This document shows positions 1 through 11,018 of a DNA stretch of 64,000 bases, piece after piece. This stretch comes from Tiliqua scincoides (taxonomy: Eukaryota > Chordata > Lepidosauria > Squamata > Scincidae). Below the pieces are notes generated by a model. It was not told the DNA's origin, did no database searches, and was given only the letters and a program-made list of their open reading frames with translations. The position numbers were made by a program, and so were the translations under genes. The stretch is from NCBI RefSeq assembly GCF_035046505.1, contig NC_089822.1:127840807-127904806 (forward strand), in the 5' to 3' direction. Each line of letters starts with the position of its first letter. Position 1 is the stretch's first letter.

Positions 1-1540
1 CTGCCCTGTGTCGTTGTGGGGCTCTTTGCTGTGAGCATATACCAACACTGAATTAGAATGAGCAGTGTGCTTGAGTTCTTTTGGGAGCCCATGAGTTGCA
101 TCCCAGTGTGGGTGTGCTGTGCGCATACCTGTCAGGTTGTAGCAGCAGTGAAGTCTAGTCTTGTGCATCTTTTTGTTCTTGCAATGTTGTTCCATTCTCA
201 GGCTTCTTTGCATGTCTGGTGCTGTGCATTTTTGTCTAGTAGTGTCACTCGGGCAACTGTGGCTCTTTAGCTTTTTTCCTCTTTGACAGCTCTGCGTGCT
301 GCCTTTCCTGGAGTGCTGTGGGTGTAGATAGGCCACAGAATGCTTGCTTTTCGTGGAAAGGCTGGGTGCAGTGTGAGACTTGTGGGAGGGAAGAGAACCC
401 TTGGGCCATCTCCACCAACGCCATGTGGTTTCCCGGCCCCTTGCACAGGGGCGGCTCCCATTATGTAATATCAGCAGCCCCCAGTGAGGCGAGGCGGGGC
501 ACTAACTGTACAGCTCTTGGCCACCTGAAGTCTGAGAGACTGGAACAGAATGGAGACACCCTGAAGTTCCTTAGCAACCCAGCCCAGTGAGGGGAACAGC
601 GCTCGCCTCTTGGAAAAAATTTGGGTCCTTTCTTCTACACATCCTGGAGGAAAGGCTTTTCTCCCCACCCCCACCTATACACCTGGCCAGGCGGCTAGGC
701 ATTCCAGCAGGTAAGGGACCATGCCACTGCCTCAAAGGACAGCATTGTTTCTGTTCCTCTTAGGGAAGGGGGGCATTTGCATCCTTGAATGTGTGGCTGG
801 ATAGAAAGGGGGGCTGAAGTCTGAGGTTGGATCAAGAGGGGCTCGTTTTCAGACTGAGCCGCTCTTTATTAAATTAGCTTTCCTTCCAAACATGTTATTG
901 AGCTCCATGGCCATCCGGTTCTTTGGACCATAGGAGTACGCACCGTCCTCAGAGGTTCTCTGAAGAGAGTCCTGAGGGGCTGTCGCCCTGACCTTAGGCT
1001 TTTTCTCCATGTTTGTCCTTTTCTAACTATGAGTCAGTACGTTCAGAGGATTGGAATAATGCAACATGACTCCAGAGCCCTCCTAGGAGAGCTGAATATG
1101 AAGCAAAGGAGCTTCTTTTTCTCCTGCCAGTTCTGATCCAGTGCTGAGGTTGCAACTGTATTGTTTATGATCCTCAGTGTTAACAACTCAGTCTTTTTGA
1201 GTCTCACTTCCTAGGTTGCATACATTTAATGAGAAAAATGTAATGACCTCCTAGAGGGGTCTCACCTTCACTGGTGCAGGGGCAGATCACACATGTGGAA
1301 CACGCAGGATGAGGCAAACACAACAGTCTTTTGTATGGGCAGAGGCACAACATATGCAGGTTCACAAGTCCACTTGCACACAACCCAGCACATAAGTGCT
1401 CTCATGGGTAAACACGACTCTGCAATATACAGATGCACAAGTGGAAAGAATCCTGCATGCCATTAAGCTTTTTGCACATATGCTTTTGTTGTGAGTGCAT
1501 GCAAGAAGCCAGTGAAAGTGTAACAAAGCTGTTGCTGCAA
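1..1540. other. No gene recognised
   Basis: I see no conserved protein, splice-bounded exon or RNA gene here. Open frames are short and overlap on both strands, as expected by chance. A short AATA/AATG microsatellite follows at about 1541-1566. In human the gene beyond NFE2 is COPZ1, but I found no COPZ1-like exon in this stretch. Confidence 0.5.
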
Positions 1541-1677
1541 AATAAATAAATGAATGAATGAATAAAAGAAAAATCAAATATTGGGATATTTGCAGCAACT
1601 TCCTTCCTCCTGCAGTTGTGGTTATAATTCCATTTACATGCATGTTTGTATCCTGGTTGTACACTGTTTTGAATATT

Positions 1678-1827
1678 GTTGGTTGGCAACCTTCAGTCTT
1701 GAAAGACTATGGTATAAGCCTACAGCACCCGGTATTCCCAGGCGGTCTCCCATCCAAGTACTAACCAGGCCTGGCCCTGCTTAGCTTCCGAGATGAGATC
1801 CGGCATGTGTAGGGTAACAGTTGCTGC
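1678..1827 (-). mobile_element. 5S rRNA-derived SINE, copy 1
   Basis: Read on the minus strand, this 150-bp unit starts GCAGCAACTGT. It then carries most of a 5S rRNA gene, including GTTAGTACTTGGATGGGAG and CCGGGTGCTGTAGGC, and ends in a roughly 35-bp non-5S tail (ATACCATAGTCTTTC...GGTTGCCAACC). The 14-bp repeat CTGTTTTGAATATT lies on both sides, at 1664-1677 and 1828-1841, so this is a retroposed insertion and not a 5S gene. A few bases of the 5S internal promoter region are missing compared with copy 2. The tail is not poly(A), which suggests copying by a LINE that recognises a specific 3' end. Confidence 0.9.
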
Positions 1828-1871
1828 CTGTTTTGAATATTAGAAAAGTGGTATATAAAACTTTTAGTTAT

Positions 1872-2052
1872 GGGTCCAATCCTATCCAACTTTGGAGCAC
1901 CAGTGCAGTGGCAATGCAGCCCCAAGGTAAGGGAAAAAATTTTTCCCATACCTTGAAGAGGCCTATGTGACTGCCTCCCCACAACAGAAATGTAGCACAC
2001 ACCCTATTGACACAGCTGCACCAGCACTGGAAAATTGGATAGGATTGGGCCC
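1872..2052. mobile_element. MITE family A copy
   Basis: This unit of about 180 bp has inverted ends: it begins GGGTCCAATCCTATCCAAC and ends with the reverse form TTGGATAGGATTGGGCCC. The middle carries CCCCAAGGTAAGGGAA and CCATACCTTGAAGAGGCC, found again in the copies near 3.9, 34.0, 40.4, 48.7, 52.2 and 53.5 kb. It has no coding capacity. This fits a non-autonomous DNA transposon; the superfamily is not settled because the target duplication is unclear. Confidence 0.75.
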
Positions 2053-3377
2053 TAAGTTAGGGCCAATGGGAGATGTGAGCCCCGCACTAGCAGCATGGTG
2101 TGCCTTGTCATTTGTCCAAATACTGATGATTTTGAGCCTTGACAATTTTAGCGACTTTCCAGTATGCCGTGAGATTCATTGAAAATCTCTGGTCTATAGT
2201 ATATATGGTATAGGATATGAACAGCTGATGGACTTCTCTTCAGCCAGCCACCCAGACTCAGAAATGGGTTTTGGATGTTATGGTTCAACCTGGAAAGATG
2301 TGAAGTACAGTATTTGAATTAAGTGTGATGCAGCAGCTACATTCTTTAGGTCAGGATGTTGGGAAGCTCTAGTTAAAATCCTTGCTCAGCTCTGCTGTTC
2401 TATAAAATGAGATGGGCATGAAACCACTTGGTTAAGTTGTCACCTGGGGCTAGTACAAGATGAAGGTGGTGGTGTTGTTTTTTTCCAAAGAAATGCTGGT
2501 TTGAAGGAGAGATTGATGCTTGTGTCATGTTTACGTATCCTATTTTTACCTCTGGTAAAGAGGTTTTGCAGGACTTTGTATTATTATAGAAACCTGCACA
2601 GCCTGTTTGACCAGAGGCAATTGAGGGGCAAAATAATTGTGTGGGAACATCCATGGGAAGTGAAACTCTCTCAAATCACTCTAATCTCTCTCTGAAAACT
2701 ATTGCCTGTCTCCAGCTCATATCACCCTGAGAAGTGAGGAGTTTTTACCAGGACATTATTTCTCCAGACTTTTTTGATTGGCTGTGGATGTGTAGTATTG
2801 CTCGGCATAACCTATTCCATATGGATTTGGGAAAAGTTAAAAAGCCACTCTGAGCAATTTGGAGGCTGGGTGGGATACAAATGTTATAAAAACAAAAAGA
2901 GTACATTTGAGCATGTGCAAAGTTATCTTTCCTTCGCTTATCTGAAGTTCAGGGCAAGGGCTTCCCAGGTATGATTTTAAGCTCTGCCATCCTTCATTGT
3001 AGAAGCATGGTTGCGTGTGTGTGCAGGGGGAATGCATCTTGCTTATATCTCCTCTATGATATCTGGGACACGAATTTATGTTAGCCAAGCAATAGAATCT
3101 GTTATGAGCTGTTATGGGTGGGGATAGGAATTAGTATATAGAATGTATTGTATTAGAAAGGAGATTTTAAACAGGCAGTACATTTGGGGTTTTTTTTCTT
3201 TGAGCAGTTCCCTCTTGGTGATCTATGATTACTTTATAAGCCCTTTCTGCAATGCTGCTTCCTCCTGAATTTACTTGTGGTAAACTTATAGCACCACTCC
3301 TCTTCTAGCCCATGTTGCCCAAGAGGTTATGTAGTTGCTGGGGGTGGGGGAAAGAATGCAGCATAGACTGTGTAGTC
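2053..3377. other. No gene recognised
   Basis: This is AT-rich intergenic sequence with only chance-length open frames. I recognise no repeat or exon here. Confidence 0.4.
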
Positions 3378-3658
3378 CAGTAGTTCCCAACCTGTGGTCT
3401 GTGAGATCCTGAGAAGTGGTCTGCAAGGTTTCATGGAAAAAAAGATGATTGCCTTCTGTCACTTTCAGCATCTGCTGAAAGTGAGCACTGAAACTGAACA
3501 CTGCTCCCCCATGGACCACTGAAGTGTTGGCTGTGAGTGGTCCATTCTACACCCTCTCTCATGGTTTGTGGGGGAGTGCTTTCCCATGGACACCAGAGAG
3601 GGTGGATAACGGACTGTCCACAGCCACAGCCAGCACTTTCAGTGTCTTGAGCTCCCCC

Positions 3659-3895
3659 ATTATTATTAAGAATATTTATATACTGCTTTTCAACAGGAGT
3701 AGTTCACAAAGCGGTTTACATAGTAAAATAAATCAATAAATAGTTCTTTGTCCCCAAAGGGCTCACAGTATAAAAAATACAGAAGAGGCACCAGCAACAG
3801 TCACTGGAGAAGATGCCATGCTGGGGTGAAGAGGGATAGTTGCTCTCCCCCTGCTAAATATAAGAGGGTATCACTTTGAAAGGTGTCTCTTTGCC
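3659..3895. repeat. Interspersed repeat fragment inside the hAT element
   Basis: This begins in a TTATTATTA run and carries CACAAAGCGGTTTACATAG, CCCCAAAGGGCTCACAGTAT and TCTCCCCCTGCTAAATATAAGAGG. The last block recurs at 24940-25010, so this is a dispersed repeat. The TTATTA end suggests a LINE/SINE 3' tail. Family not identified. Confidence 0.55.
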
Positions 3896-3913
3896 CATGG
3901 ACTATCACATTTA

Positions 3914-4149
3914 GGGGCAATCCTAACCCACTTTCCAGCACCGACATAAGGGTAATGCAACATATGGGTAAGGGAACAAACATTGCCATACCTTGAGGAA
4001 GCCTCCGTGACTCCCCCCCCCCCAACTGCAGGATGCAGCACATGCCCCACTGGCACAGCAATGCCAGCGCTGGAAAGTGGGTTAGGATGCAGCACATGCC
4101 CCACTGGCACAGCAATGCCAGCGCTGGAAAGTGGGTTAGGATTGCGCCC
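3914..4149. mobile_element. MITE family A copy with an internal tandem duplication
   Basis: The termini match family A (GGGGCAATCCTAACCC... and ...GGGTTAGGATTGCGCCC). The right part is duplicated head to tail with a 54-bp period: 4031-4084 and 4085-4138 are almost identical, each holding GCACATGCCCCACTGGCAC. TTA lies on both outer sides. It sits within the hAT-like element that spans 3378-4255. Confidence 0.75.
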
Positions 4150-4255
4150 TTAATTGCATTTTTTGTGTGCAGGGGTTGGGGGATTGCATGTGGTCCATGA
4201 TGACTCCAGTTTTTGCCTCACTGGTCCAAGGGCTCTGAAAGGTCCAGAACCACTG

Positions 4256-6490
4256 GTATAGTTCAAGGCCATCCTGCGTAAGTGAGCAATAATATTGCAG
4301 CGCTACAGCAGAGTAGTTGATGGTCCATACAACATGGGCTGGATCTGCCAAGCTGCCCACTTTTCCCCTTCTTTATGGAATAACACCATTTCAACCTATA
4401 TGAAATGTGTGTCAGGCTAAGAAACATAAACAGAGAACCATCCCACCCTTCTGAATATGTATCAATTGGAATTTGTATAGTGGCTCTTACACTGAGAGAT
4501 TCTCAACAGGTATTATGTGTGCAGTGCAGAAGGGGATAGAGTTCTGGAAATTATTTTCAGTGCCAGGGCTCAGCCAGAGCCAGAGCCCTGGTTCATCGAA
4601 AAAAACAGGAGCAGCAGCAGCAGCAATACTAATAGAAAAACAAGAACTCTTGAGTGTGTGCAAAGTTCCTCATTTTTGTATTCCTCCCAAACAGTTCTAC
4701 AGATCTAGGATTACTGCTGTGGGTTTCCAGGCAGTTTTGAATGCCCCTGCCCTCGCCTTCTAGAGGTCTGTGTATGAAGTGTACATGTTTTTCACAATGC
4801 TGCAACTTGTGTAATGCACTCTTTACTAAAATGGTATTGGCTCAAACCATCAGTTGGTGAATAACCGATGATGGGACTGGCCAGTATGGTGTATCATGCA
4901 TTCTGCACTCCTTCTTTGGAGTATGAATCAGAAGAGAATTTGAGACATGGCTCTTCCAAGACTACACCCCAGACTTTGATGTGGAGATGAGAGTGGCTCT
5001 CTACACACACGCACATATATAAATATAGAATTATCACCCTTGGCCCCATTATCACTGTTGTCTGCTCTGCAACCACATATTTGGATTTAGAGAGCAGCAC
5101 TGCTAGGTGTTTGCTGCAGTCAGGCAGAAGGAAATGGACAGAAAGTGGACTTGCCACCTTTACCACTATGAAATGGCTGCTATGAGAACATGGCAAATAG
5201 ATTAGATTGGTTTTTTAATTTGTATGCTGCTTTCCCCACAGAGGATTACATTGAAAGAGGCCTGCAGTATCCAGAAGAGAAACAGTTAAAAAAAAAAAAA
5301 AGAGAGAGAGAAAATAGTAATAAAAATAAGTATACCCTTACTTTCAACATGTTGGTAACGCTATCTCAGTGAGATTTCAATATCATTGTATTTCTAAACA
5401 GAACCCCAACATTTCAGTATCTGTTCACAGAAAAATATAACATAAAAAAGTCAAAACCTTCACATGCATTTCAAAAGGCCAACATATAAGAATACAATCT
5501 GAAGTATAACAAATAAATACCACATAACAACCTGGTAATAGGAGTTTAAAACAAAAACAAAAATCAACCACAGACTGGTGTGGTTGCCCTTATCTCTTGA
5601 GGGGCAATCTTGCATTTCATGCCACCTCATCATACCATGGGCACATAAGAATGTGTGTATGTGCATATGTATGTGTGCGCACACATGAAGCATGGATGCA
5701 CATGTGTTCTTTATTTCACTGCCCTCTCCAGAATAAATCCAGAAGTCTTTGCTTTGTGCCCTGGACTCTAGAATACAAAAGCTATCTGAAACAAACTTCC
5801 CATGCTGCCCTAGAGACAGAGATGGGAATATCTTCCTTCCTATTACTATAAATATGTAGAGACATGTGTCCCATGCATGCATTACTGAGACCCCACAAAT
5901 TCACAAGGTGTCCCATATACGCACATGTCACTCAGACCTCACACCGAATTACCCAAATCCATAGGCACCATGTAAATACTATACACACTATACATGTGTG
6001 CCTATGAGATGTAACTTCCAGTGGGGTATGAAAAACATACTCTGCCTGCAGCTGCATTATTGTGGAGCAGTGTTTGCTTGCTTAAGTTGGGAGGTGGACC
6101 AGTTGGTGGATCTGTCTCCTGCTGCCCTCGGTGATTGCCAGCCCCCCCATCCCATCCTGGCTGCCACTTGCAAACACAACCACTGGCATCCTGGCAGCCA
6201 CCACGGTTATGAAAGGTGCAACATTAGTAGCAGTGGGAATAGCTGGATTCAGAAGGAGGCAGAAGTTTGATAGATCTCAGCAGGAGTGGTGTGGCCCACT
6301 GAACCTCTGTAGAAAAATGAGTTGCAAATATTTATTGGGGAGGCTGCATATTCAATTGTCAGCACCTGTACCTCTTACATTTCATAGCCATTTGATTCCA
6401 CTGCTTATAATTTTTCTCTTCCTCTATACTCAAGTGTGTGTGTGAATGCATGCATGTTTGTACATACGACCTGTAAGTTCAGGATAACAT
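4256..6490. other. No gene recognised; simple-sequence patches
   Basis: There is an A-rich run with an AG tract near 5287-5312 and a TG/CA-rich stretch around 5650-5690. I see no conserved protein or exon. Confidence 0.4.
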
Positions 6491-6493
6491 TTC

Positions 6494-6600
6494 ATGCATC
6501 TGATGACATGGGCTGTAGGCCATTAATGTTTACACTGAAATAAATGTGTTATTCTTTAAGTTGCCACAAGACTTTTTGTTGTTCTTGCATATATATTGTG
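6494..6600 (-). repeat. Sauropsid interspersed repeat fragment
   Basis: The order of motifs CATCTGATGACATGGGCTGTAG, AATAAATGTGTTATTCTTTA and GTTGCCACAAGACTTTTTGTT matches a common lizard and turtle dispersed repeat as I remember it. The same family occurs in the opposite orientation at 42366-42510 (CCTTAAAGACTAACAAGTTT). No family name is claimed. Confidence 0.5.
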
Positions 6601-6944
6601 GTTGATGAACTTGCCCTATTTGGGGGAGAGTTGGTCCAAATTGGTCTGCTTATTATAACACATGACTGCTTCTGTGAGATCAGAACAATCACTTCCCGTG
6701 CCCTTCCCAACATGGCACAATCCCACGCTGTGGAGGGAGGGGGGCACTTATGAGAAAAACAGACACATTGACAGGGCCATTTGTGTGGGTGTGTCCCACA
6801 GAATTGGCACACATTTTGTAGGAAAGACCCACAAAATCTACCCCTCCCACATGGCGGTGTGATTCACACACAAATGTCTGGTTGTGTGGGTTTGCTGCAG
6901 CACATTGAACTGACTCCCATGTTGCTAAGCATGTGTGTGATCTT

Positions 6945-7490
6945 GGCCCTTCAGATCAAAGACCCATCTTAATTCAGCATTCTGCTAGCCAGATGCTTCT
7001 GGAAGCCTCTAAGCAGGTCATATAGGTGATGGGACCTTCTTTTGTCTGCCTCTGAAAATGGAGATTCATTTTAACTGTGGCTCACAGCCACCAACAGCCC
7101 TCACCTCAATGACTGTATCATGGATAATCCTTTTTGAAAGTCACTTAAGGTAGTGAATGTCTCCACAGCTTGTGGCAATGAGATTCACCCATTAATAAAC
7201 ATTGCCTTGCTGTAACTAGTCCCACAATCTATTTCCAGTGGAAGGTTTCCACAACTTGAGGCAATAAAATTCATCCATTAATACTGCCTTGCTGTATCAA
7301 GTCCCACATTCTGCTTCCAGCAACTGGAAGGTTATGCTGGTCATAAGCAGGGCATGATAGAAGCAGGGATTCTCTGTTGTTTGGCCATAGCAACTAGTAT
7401 TCAGAGATAGACTCCATCTGCACATTGAGGTTCCATTTAGCTTTCATCATAAATAGTCAGGGCAAGCATTTTTCTCATCTGCCTGATAGT
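6945..7490 (-). mobile_element. Old CR1-type LINE 3' fragment
   Basis: CCAGATGCTTCTGGAAGCC, AAGCAGGGCATGATAGAAGC and ATTGAGGTTCCATTTAGC are typical of degraded squamate CR1 3' regions on the minus strand. A piece with GCAATGAGATTCACCCATTA is repeated in diverged form (about 7173-7240 and 7258-7315), so the copy is internally rearranged. Confidence 0.5.
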
Positions 7491-8194
7491 GTATCTCATG
7501 TGCCTGATGATTTGTTTTTGGGATGGGAGAAGTAAGCTATAGTTTTAAGGATTAGTAACTCTCCTAGAACACTGTACATATGAAAACATTTCCCCCCCAC
7601 TGTTGGCTTCACTAAGCCAGAGGTGCACAAGAAGCTCTGGGTGTGGTTTTCCTCTTGTGCAACATGCCAGCAGAGGGGGAGGAAATTGCAGGGACAGTGT
7701 CTGTCGAAACATGGACGGGAAAAGCAAAGTGTGAGAGGCGATAACGGACCACAGAGAGAGTATGGGGAAGAAGGGCTGGGTACATTAGTTTTCAGATCCT
7801 TGAGACTACCAAGAATAGCCATGTTTTGTCTTCTAGAGTATAAAGCATCAGAATTGTACCAGGAGGAAGGAACATGCCACAATTACTCTGGAAAGCATGG
7901 CCAGCGGTGGAGGGAGCAGAAGAAAGGTGCCACAGTTCAGATATGCTTGGAGCCCAAATGCTGTGCCCTGAAATGTGTGAGAAGGAGCACCATGTTTATA
8001 CATTTCTTCCAGGGAACTTCTCTCAGAGAACTTCAATAATCATAACCCATGAAAGCAAAATGACTGTGCTCCATGCAGAGGCACAGTATGCTGTTCTTCT
8101 GAATTGGAGATGCAGGGGCCCAACAATGGGATGGCTTTTCCCAGGGAATCCTGGGAATTGTAGTTCAGTGAGGGGGTGCCAGGGATCTCTTCCA
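7491..8194. other. No gene recognised
   Basis: The longest frame (7623-8039, +) has no recognisable domain and is overlapped by equally long frames on the other strand. CTGGGAATTGTAGTTCAGTG at about 8149-8168 contains the reverse of ACTACAATTCCCAG, a motif linked to ZNF143/THAP11 binding and also common in old transposons. Confidence 0.4.
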
Positions 8195-8239
8195 ACATAA
8201 GAAGAGCCCTGGTGGAATCCACCAGGGCTCTTCTTATGT
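8195..8239. repeat. Near-perfect 45-bp palindrome
   Basis: Two 22-base arms (8195-8216 and 8218-8239) are exact reverse complements with a single A between them. Each arm is the terminal CR1 motif (ATAAGAAGAGCCC). The second arm is wedged between the terminus and the body of the CR1 fragment that continues to the right. Confidence 0.9.
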
Positions 8240-8490
8240 AGGCCCCCTCTAGCTAGCTCATTATCCTGTTTCTCACAGTGACCCAAAAGCGGCCTTTGAG
8301 AAGCCCACAAGCAGGAGTGAAAGGCAGACTGCTCTCCTTCCATTGCTCCCCTGCAACTGCATACTGCCACCGAACCTGGAGGCAATCCATAACCATCATG
8401 ACTAGTAGCCAATGATAAATCTGTCCTCCATGAATTTGTCCATGGACACTCTGCACACTTATGAAGTACAATTCCTAAGCTTCTTTGAAA
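8240..8490 (-). mobile_element. CR1-type LINE 3' fragment
   Basis: Minus-strand CR1 3' region: AGGCCCCCTCTAGCTAGC, CCTGTTTCTCACAGTGACCC, CCCACAAGCAGGAGTG, ACCATCATGACTAGTAGCC and CTCCATGAATTTGTCCATGG appear in CR1 order, as in the longer copy starting at 62713. It is adjacent to the palindrome at 8195-8239, which replaces its extreme end. Confidence 0.65.
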
Positions 8491-8639
8491 GAGTCCATGA
8501 TAGTTAACCTAAGTGGTATAAAGCCAATATAAATTGCAGTGCCGTGTCAATATGCCTAAGCCAATCTGAACTGTTCACAGAAAGAGCAAGATACAGCTGA
8601 TAAATCCTTACTGGGCCCTTAAGCTTATTTCATGGGCTA

Positions 8640-8755
8640 GTAACTTGTCTCTCAGCTGGACCTACCTCACAGAATGGTTGTGAACATACAATGAGAGTAG
8701 AACCTGAGCTCCTTGAAGGAAGGGTGGGAGGAAAATGAAACAATAAAGCAAACCT
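8640..8755 (+). mobile_element. tRNA-derived SINE fragment (family F)
   Basis: CTACCTCACAGAATGGTTGTG followed by CTGAGCTCCTTGAAGGAAGG is the 3' half of the SINE seen more fully at 55240-55505 and 32738-32968. The tRNA-like head is missing. Confidence 0.55.
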
Positions 8756-8866
8756 TCAGCTCTTTTAAGAGCCCGACTTGCACGGACCAGTTAGAACAAT
8801 GTTTTACACTCTTAGCCAGTATCACCAGGTATCTAGATGCCCAGGTGTTTGGGTACTTGAGATATT

Positions 8867-9125
8867 CAGTAGCTTAGCTAGGGGGTGGCAAAACGGTAAG
8901 TACTGCAGGTGCCAAAACATGCCATGTAAATGGCCCCTCCACTCACCATTGGAGCCATTCTGGGCAGTGACAGCAATGTGCAGGCACTTGCTGAACCAAA
9001 TAGCGTCTTCTGAGCATTGCTATCCTTACTCAGAATGGCTCTGACAGTGAGTGGGAGGGGCCGCTTACACAGCATGTTGCGGCACCTGCAGTACTTACTG
9101 TTTTGCTCCCCTAGCTATGCTAATG
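8867..9125. mobile_element. hAT-like fold-back MITE
   Basis: Almost the whole 259-bp element is an inverted repeat. The left arm CAGTAGCTTAGCTAGGGG...AGTACTGCAGGTGCC is mirrored by GGCACCTGCAGTACT...CCCCTAGCTATGCTAATG. Flanks GAGATATT (8859-8866) and GATATATT (9126-9133) agree at 7 of 8 bases. The RNA or single strand would fold into a hairpin of about 120 bp. Confidence 0.85.
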
Positions 9126-10680
9126 GATATATTATTAGCGCTGCTAAGTGCGTTGACGTGCCCTTCCTCTCCATGACTCCCTGCACACTGTATTAAAAGC
9201 TAATACAGTATGCACATCTTGTGCCCTGACAGTTCATCCAGTTCTTGCAGCACATGCTTCCCCAGGTCTACCCGTGGTGCTGGTTGGTGAGATGAAGCCC
9301 AACATCTTCTCTGACTCCATCACCTCGCATGGGGAAGTGAGCAAGACTTGTGGCTGTGCAGAGGTTTCTGATCTCACGGTTTGTGCACTTCTCACTAGGC
9401 AGATTGGTGTGCCTGGAAGAACAGAAGCAACCAACAGGGAGGCAATGGACATTTTACAGTTATCAGAATACATTTCCCTTTCCAGCTTCATCCAAAAAGA
9501 GAAACAAATGCTTAACATTGCCCAAGCCTCTGGAGTCGGTAAAGATTCAAACCAGCTGGCACAATCTAGCAAAAGCTCCTTGTAACCAAATTCAGGGGTG
9601 TTGCCAGGCTAAGGTCCCATGTCCATCAAAGAGCCCACCTGAGGCTTCAGTATTATTTATCAAAGTGCCAACAGGGGCGGTCATTGACAGGGGCCCAGTG
9701 CATGGGGCCTTCAGCTCCAACAATGCGCCATCAATGCTCCATCAAACCATTGGTCCTGTTGGCCAGCGTTGTCCACTCTGATTGGCAGCAGCTCCCTAGC
9801 TTTTCCTCATTGCCTGCTACCTGAGTGGAGATGTCCGGCACTGAAGATGGCAAACAAGATGACTCATAAGATCCCTTGTGTTTTCAAACAAGTGTAATGC
9901 ATAAATCTAATATGAAGCAAGTCTTCGAAACAGGGATCAATCTGTGAATAGGCTCCCCTTTTAATGTGGGTCTGGACTGAAGAGTGACACTTTTGTGCTG
10001 AGCTTGATCGTCTGAAAAGTTTCACATCTGAACTGCTGAGCTGCTGGGACGAGAACCTGATCACAGCCCTTTTCACAGAACAAGACCAAAGAAAAAGGAT
10101 CCAAACAGAGCATGTATTTGTGATAGTGCTGGGTTCAGAGACTGTGTGTTTGCCCATGTTTGTGTGCCACCATGAAAGTTAAAAGTTTGAGTTGGATCAT
10201 GCAAGGAGATGGAAAAACAATTTGGATGTTGAACAAGGGAGAAGTGACTGTCCTCCCTGGTTACTTTCCTGTTGGGCAGGGGTCTCCAAACCCCAGCCAG
10301 ATGTGACCCAAGGTGAGCCTCTATTAGGTCTCTGGTCCGCTAGAGCCTCTGGCCCACCTGACTGGACATGAATGGAGTTGTGCTTCTGTTGAGTCCAGAA
10401 GAGAGTGTTCTGAGGGCCGGTAAGGCTGTGCATAGCCTCACCCGACCTCAGAAAGCCTTCTAAAGGCCTAAAACATCACTTCCAGATTTTCCTGAAAAAC
10501 CCAAAGTAACTTTTTGGGTTCCCTGAAGTCCAGCCTTCTAAAAGTGAAAGCGTGGTCAAAATTTGCAATGCAAATGCAAACATTAATTTCTTTAGAATGC
10601 ATTCTCATATTTAAATCTGGGTTCTCACAGCATGGATGAATGTCAGCTTCAGCTTGCATATTTCATGTTGCTGGCAGGCA
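9126..10680. other. No gene recognised; possible hAT end
   Basis: Frames at 9234-9572 (-), 9274-9585 (+) and 9350-9781 (+) overlap one another and show no domain. CAGGGGTCTCCAAACCCC near 10278 looks like one end of an hAT-type element, but I could not find its partner end. Confidence 0.4.
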
Positions 10681-10689
10681 GAGCCAACT

Positions 10690-10740
10690 ATCAGAGAGCC
10701 AGGTGGTGTAGTGGTTAGAGTGTTGGACTGTTGACAGTCT
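10690..10740 (+). mobile_element. Head fragment of tRNA-derived SINE family F
   Basis: GAGCCAGGTGGTGTAGTGG is the tRNA-like head (box A region) of the SINE seen at 32738 and 55240. Only about 50 bases remain. Confidence 0.5.
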
Positions 10741-11018
10741 TGCTAGACTCTATGTCTGGCAAGATAAATTTGATTTCCAATCACTGCTTGGCCACACTCT
10801 TGAGCGATTGTGCTCCGCCTCCACAAAACTGGAAGTGGACCACAATCCGCAATGAACTTGAGCCCATCACTATTCTTATAATTAGGAGACGGAGAGCAAA
10901 TTTCCCTCTTCACTACAGTGCAGCCTTTCTCCTAGTGGCTGTTTGCAGGCCTCTTTGGGACAGGGGACTGTCAAACTACTTTATGGTCTTTGTTGTTTAA
11001 AGAAGATCATATGATTTA

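Larger units (their letters stand above)
3378..4255. mobile_element. hAT-like non-autonomous element with nested inserts
   Basis: The ends are inverted: CAGTAGTTCCCAACCTGTGG on the left, and GGTCCAGAACCACTG on the right. Flanking 8-mers GTGTAGTC (3370-3377) and GTATAGTT (4256-4263) agree at 6 of 8 bases, consistent with an old hAT insertion. The interior holds two later insertions: a LINE- or SINE-tail-like repeat (about 3659-3895) and a MITE family A copy (3914-4149). No transposase frame is present. Confidence 0.65.

Noticed and set aside
1678-1827. Functional 5S rRNA gene
   Set aside because: The unit has a non-5S start and tail, a deletion in the 5S body and flanking direct repeats, so it is a SINE.
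5460-5882. 140-codon minus-strand frame
   Set aside because: Low-complexity CA/TG-rich sequence with no recognisable domain.
7623-8039. 138-codon plus-strand frame as a possible gene
   Set aside because: No domain, no splice context, and frames of similar length lie opposite.
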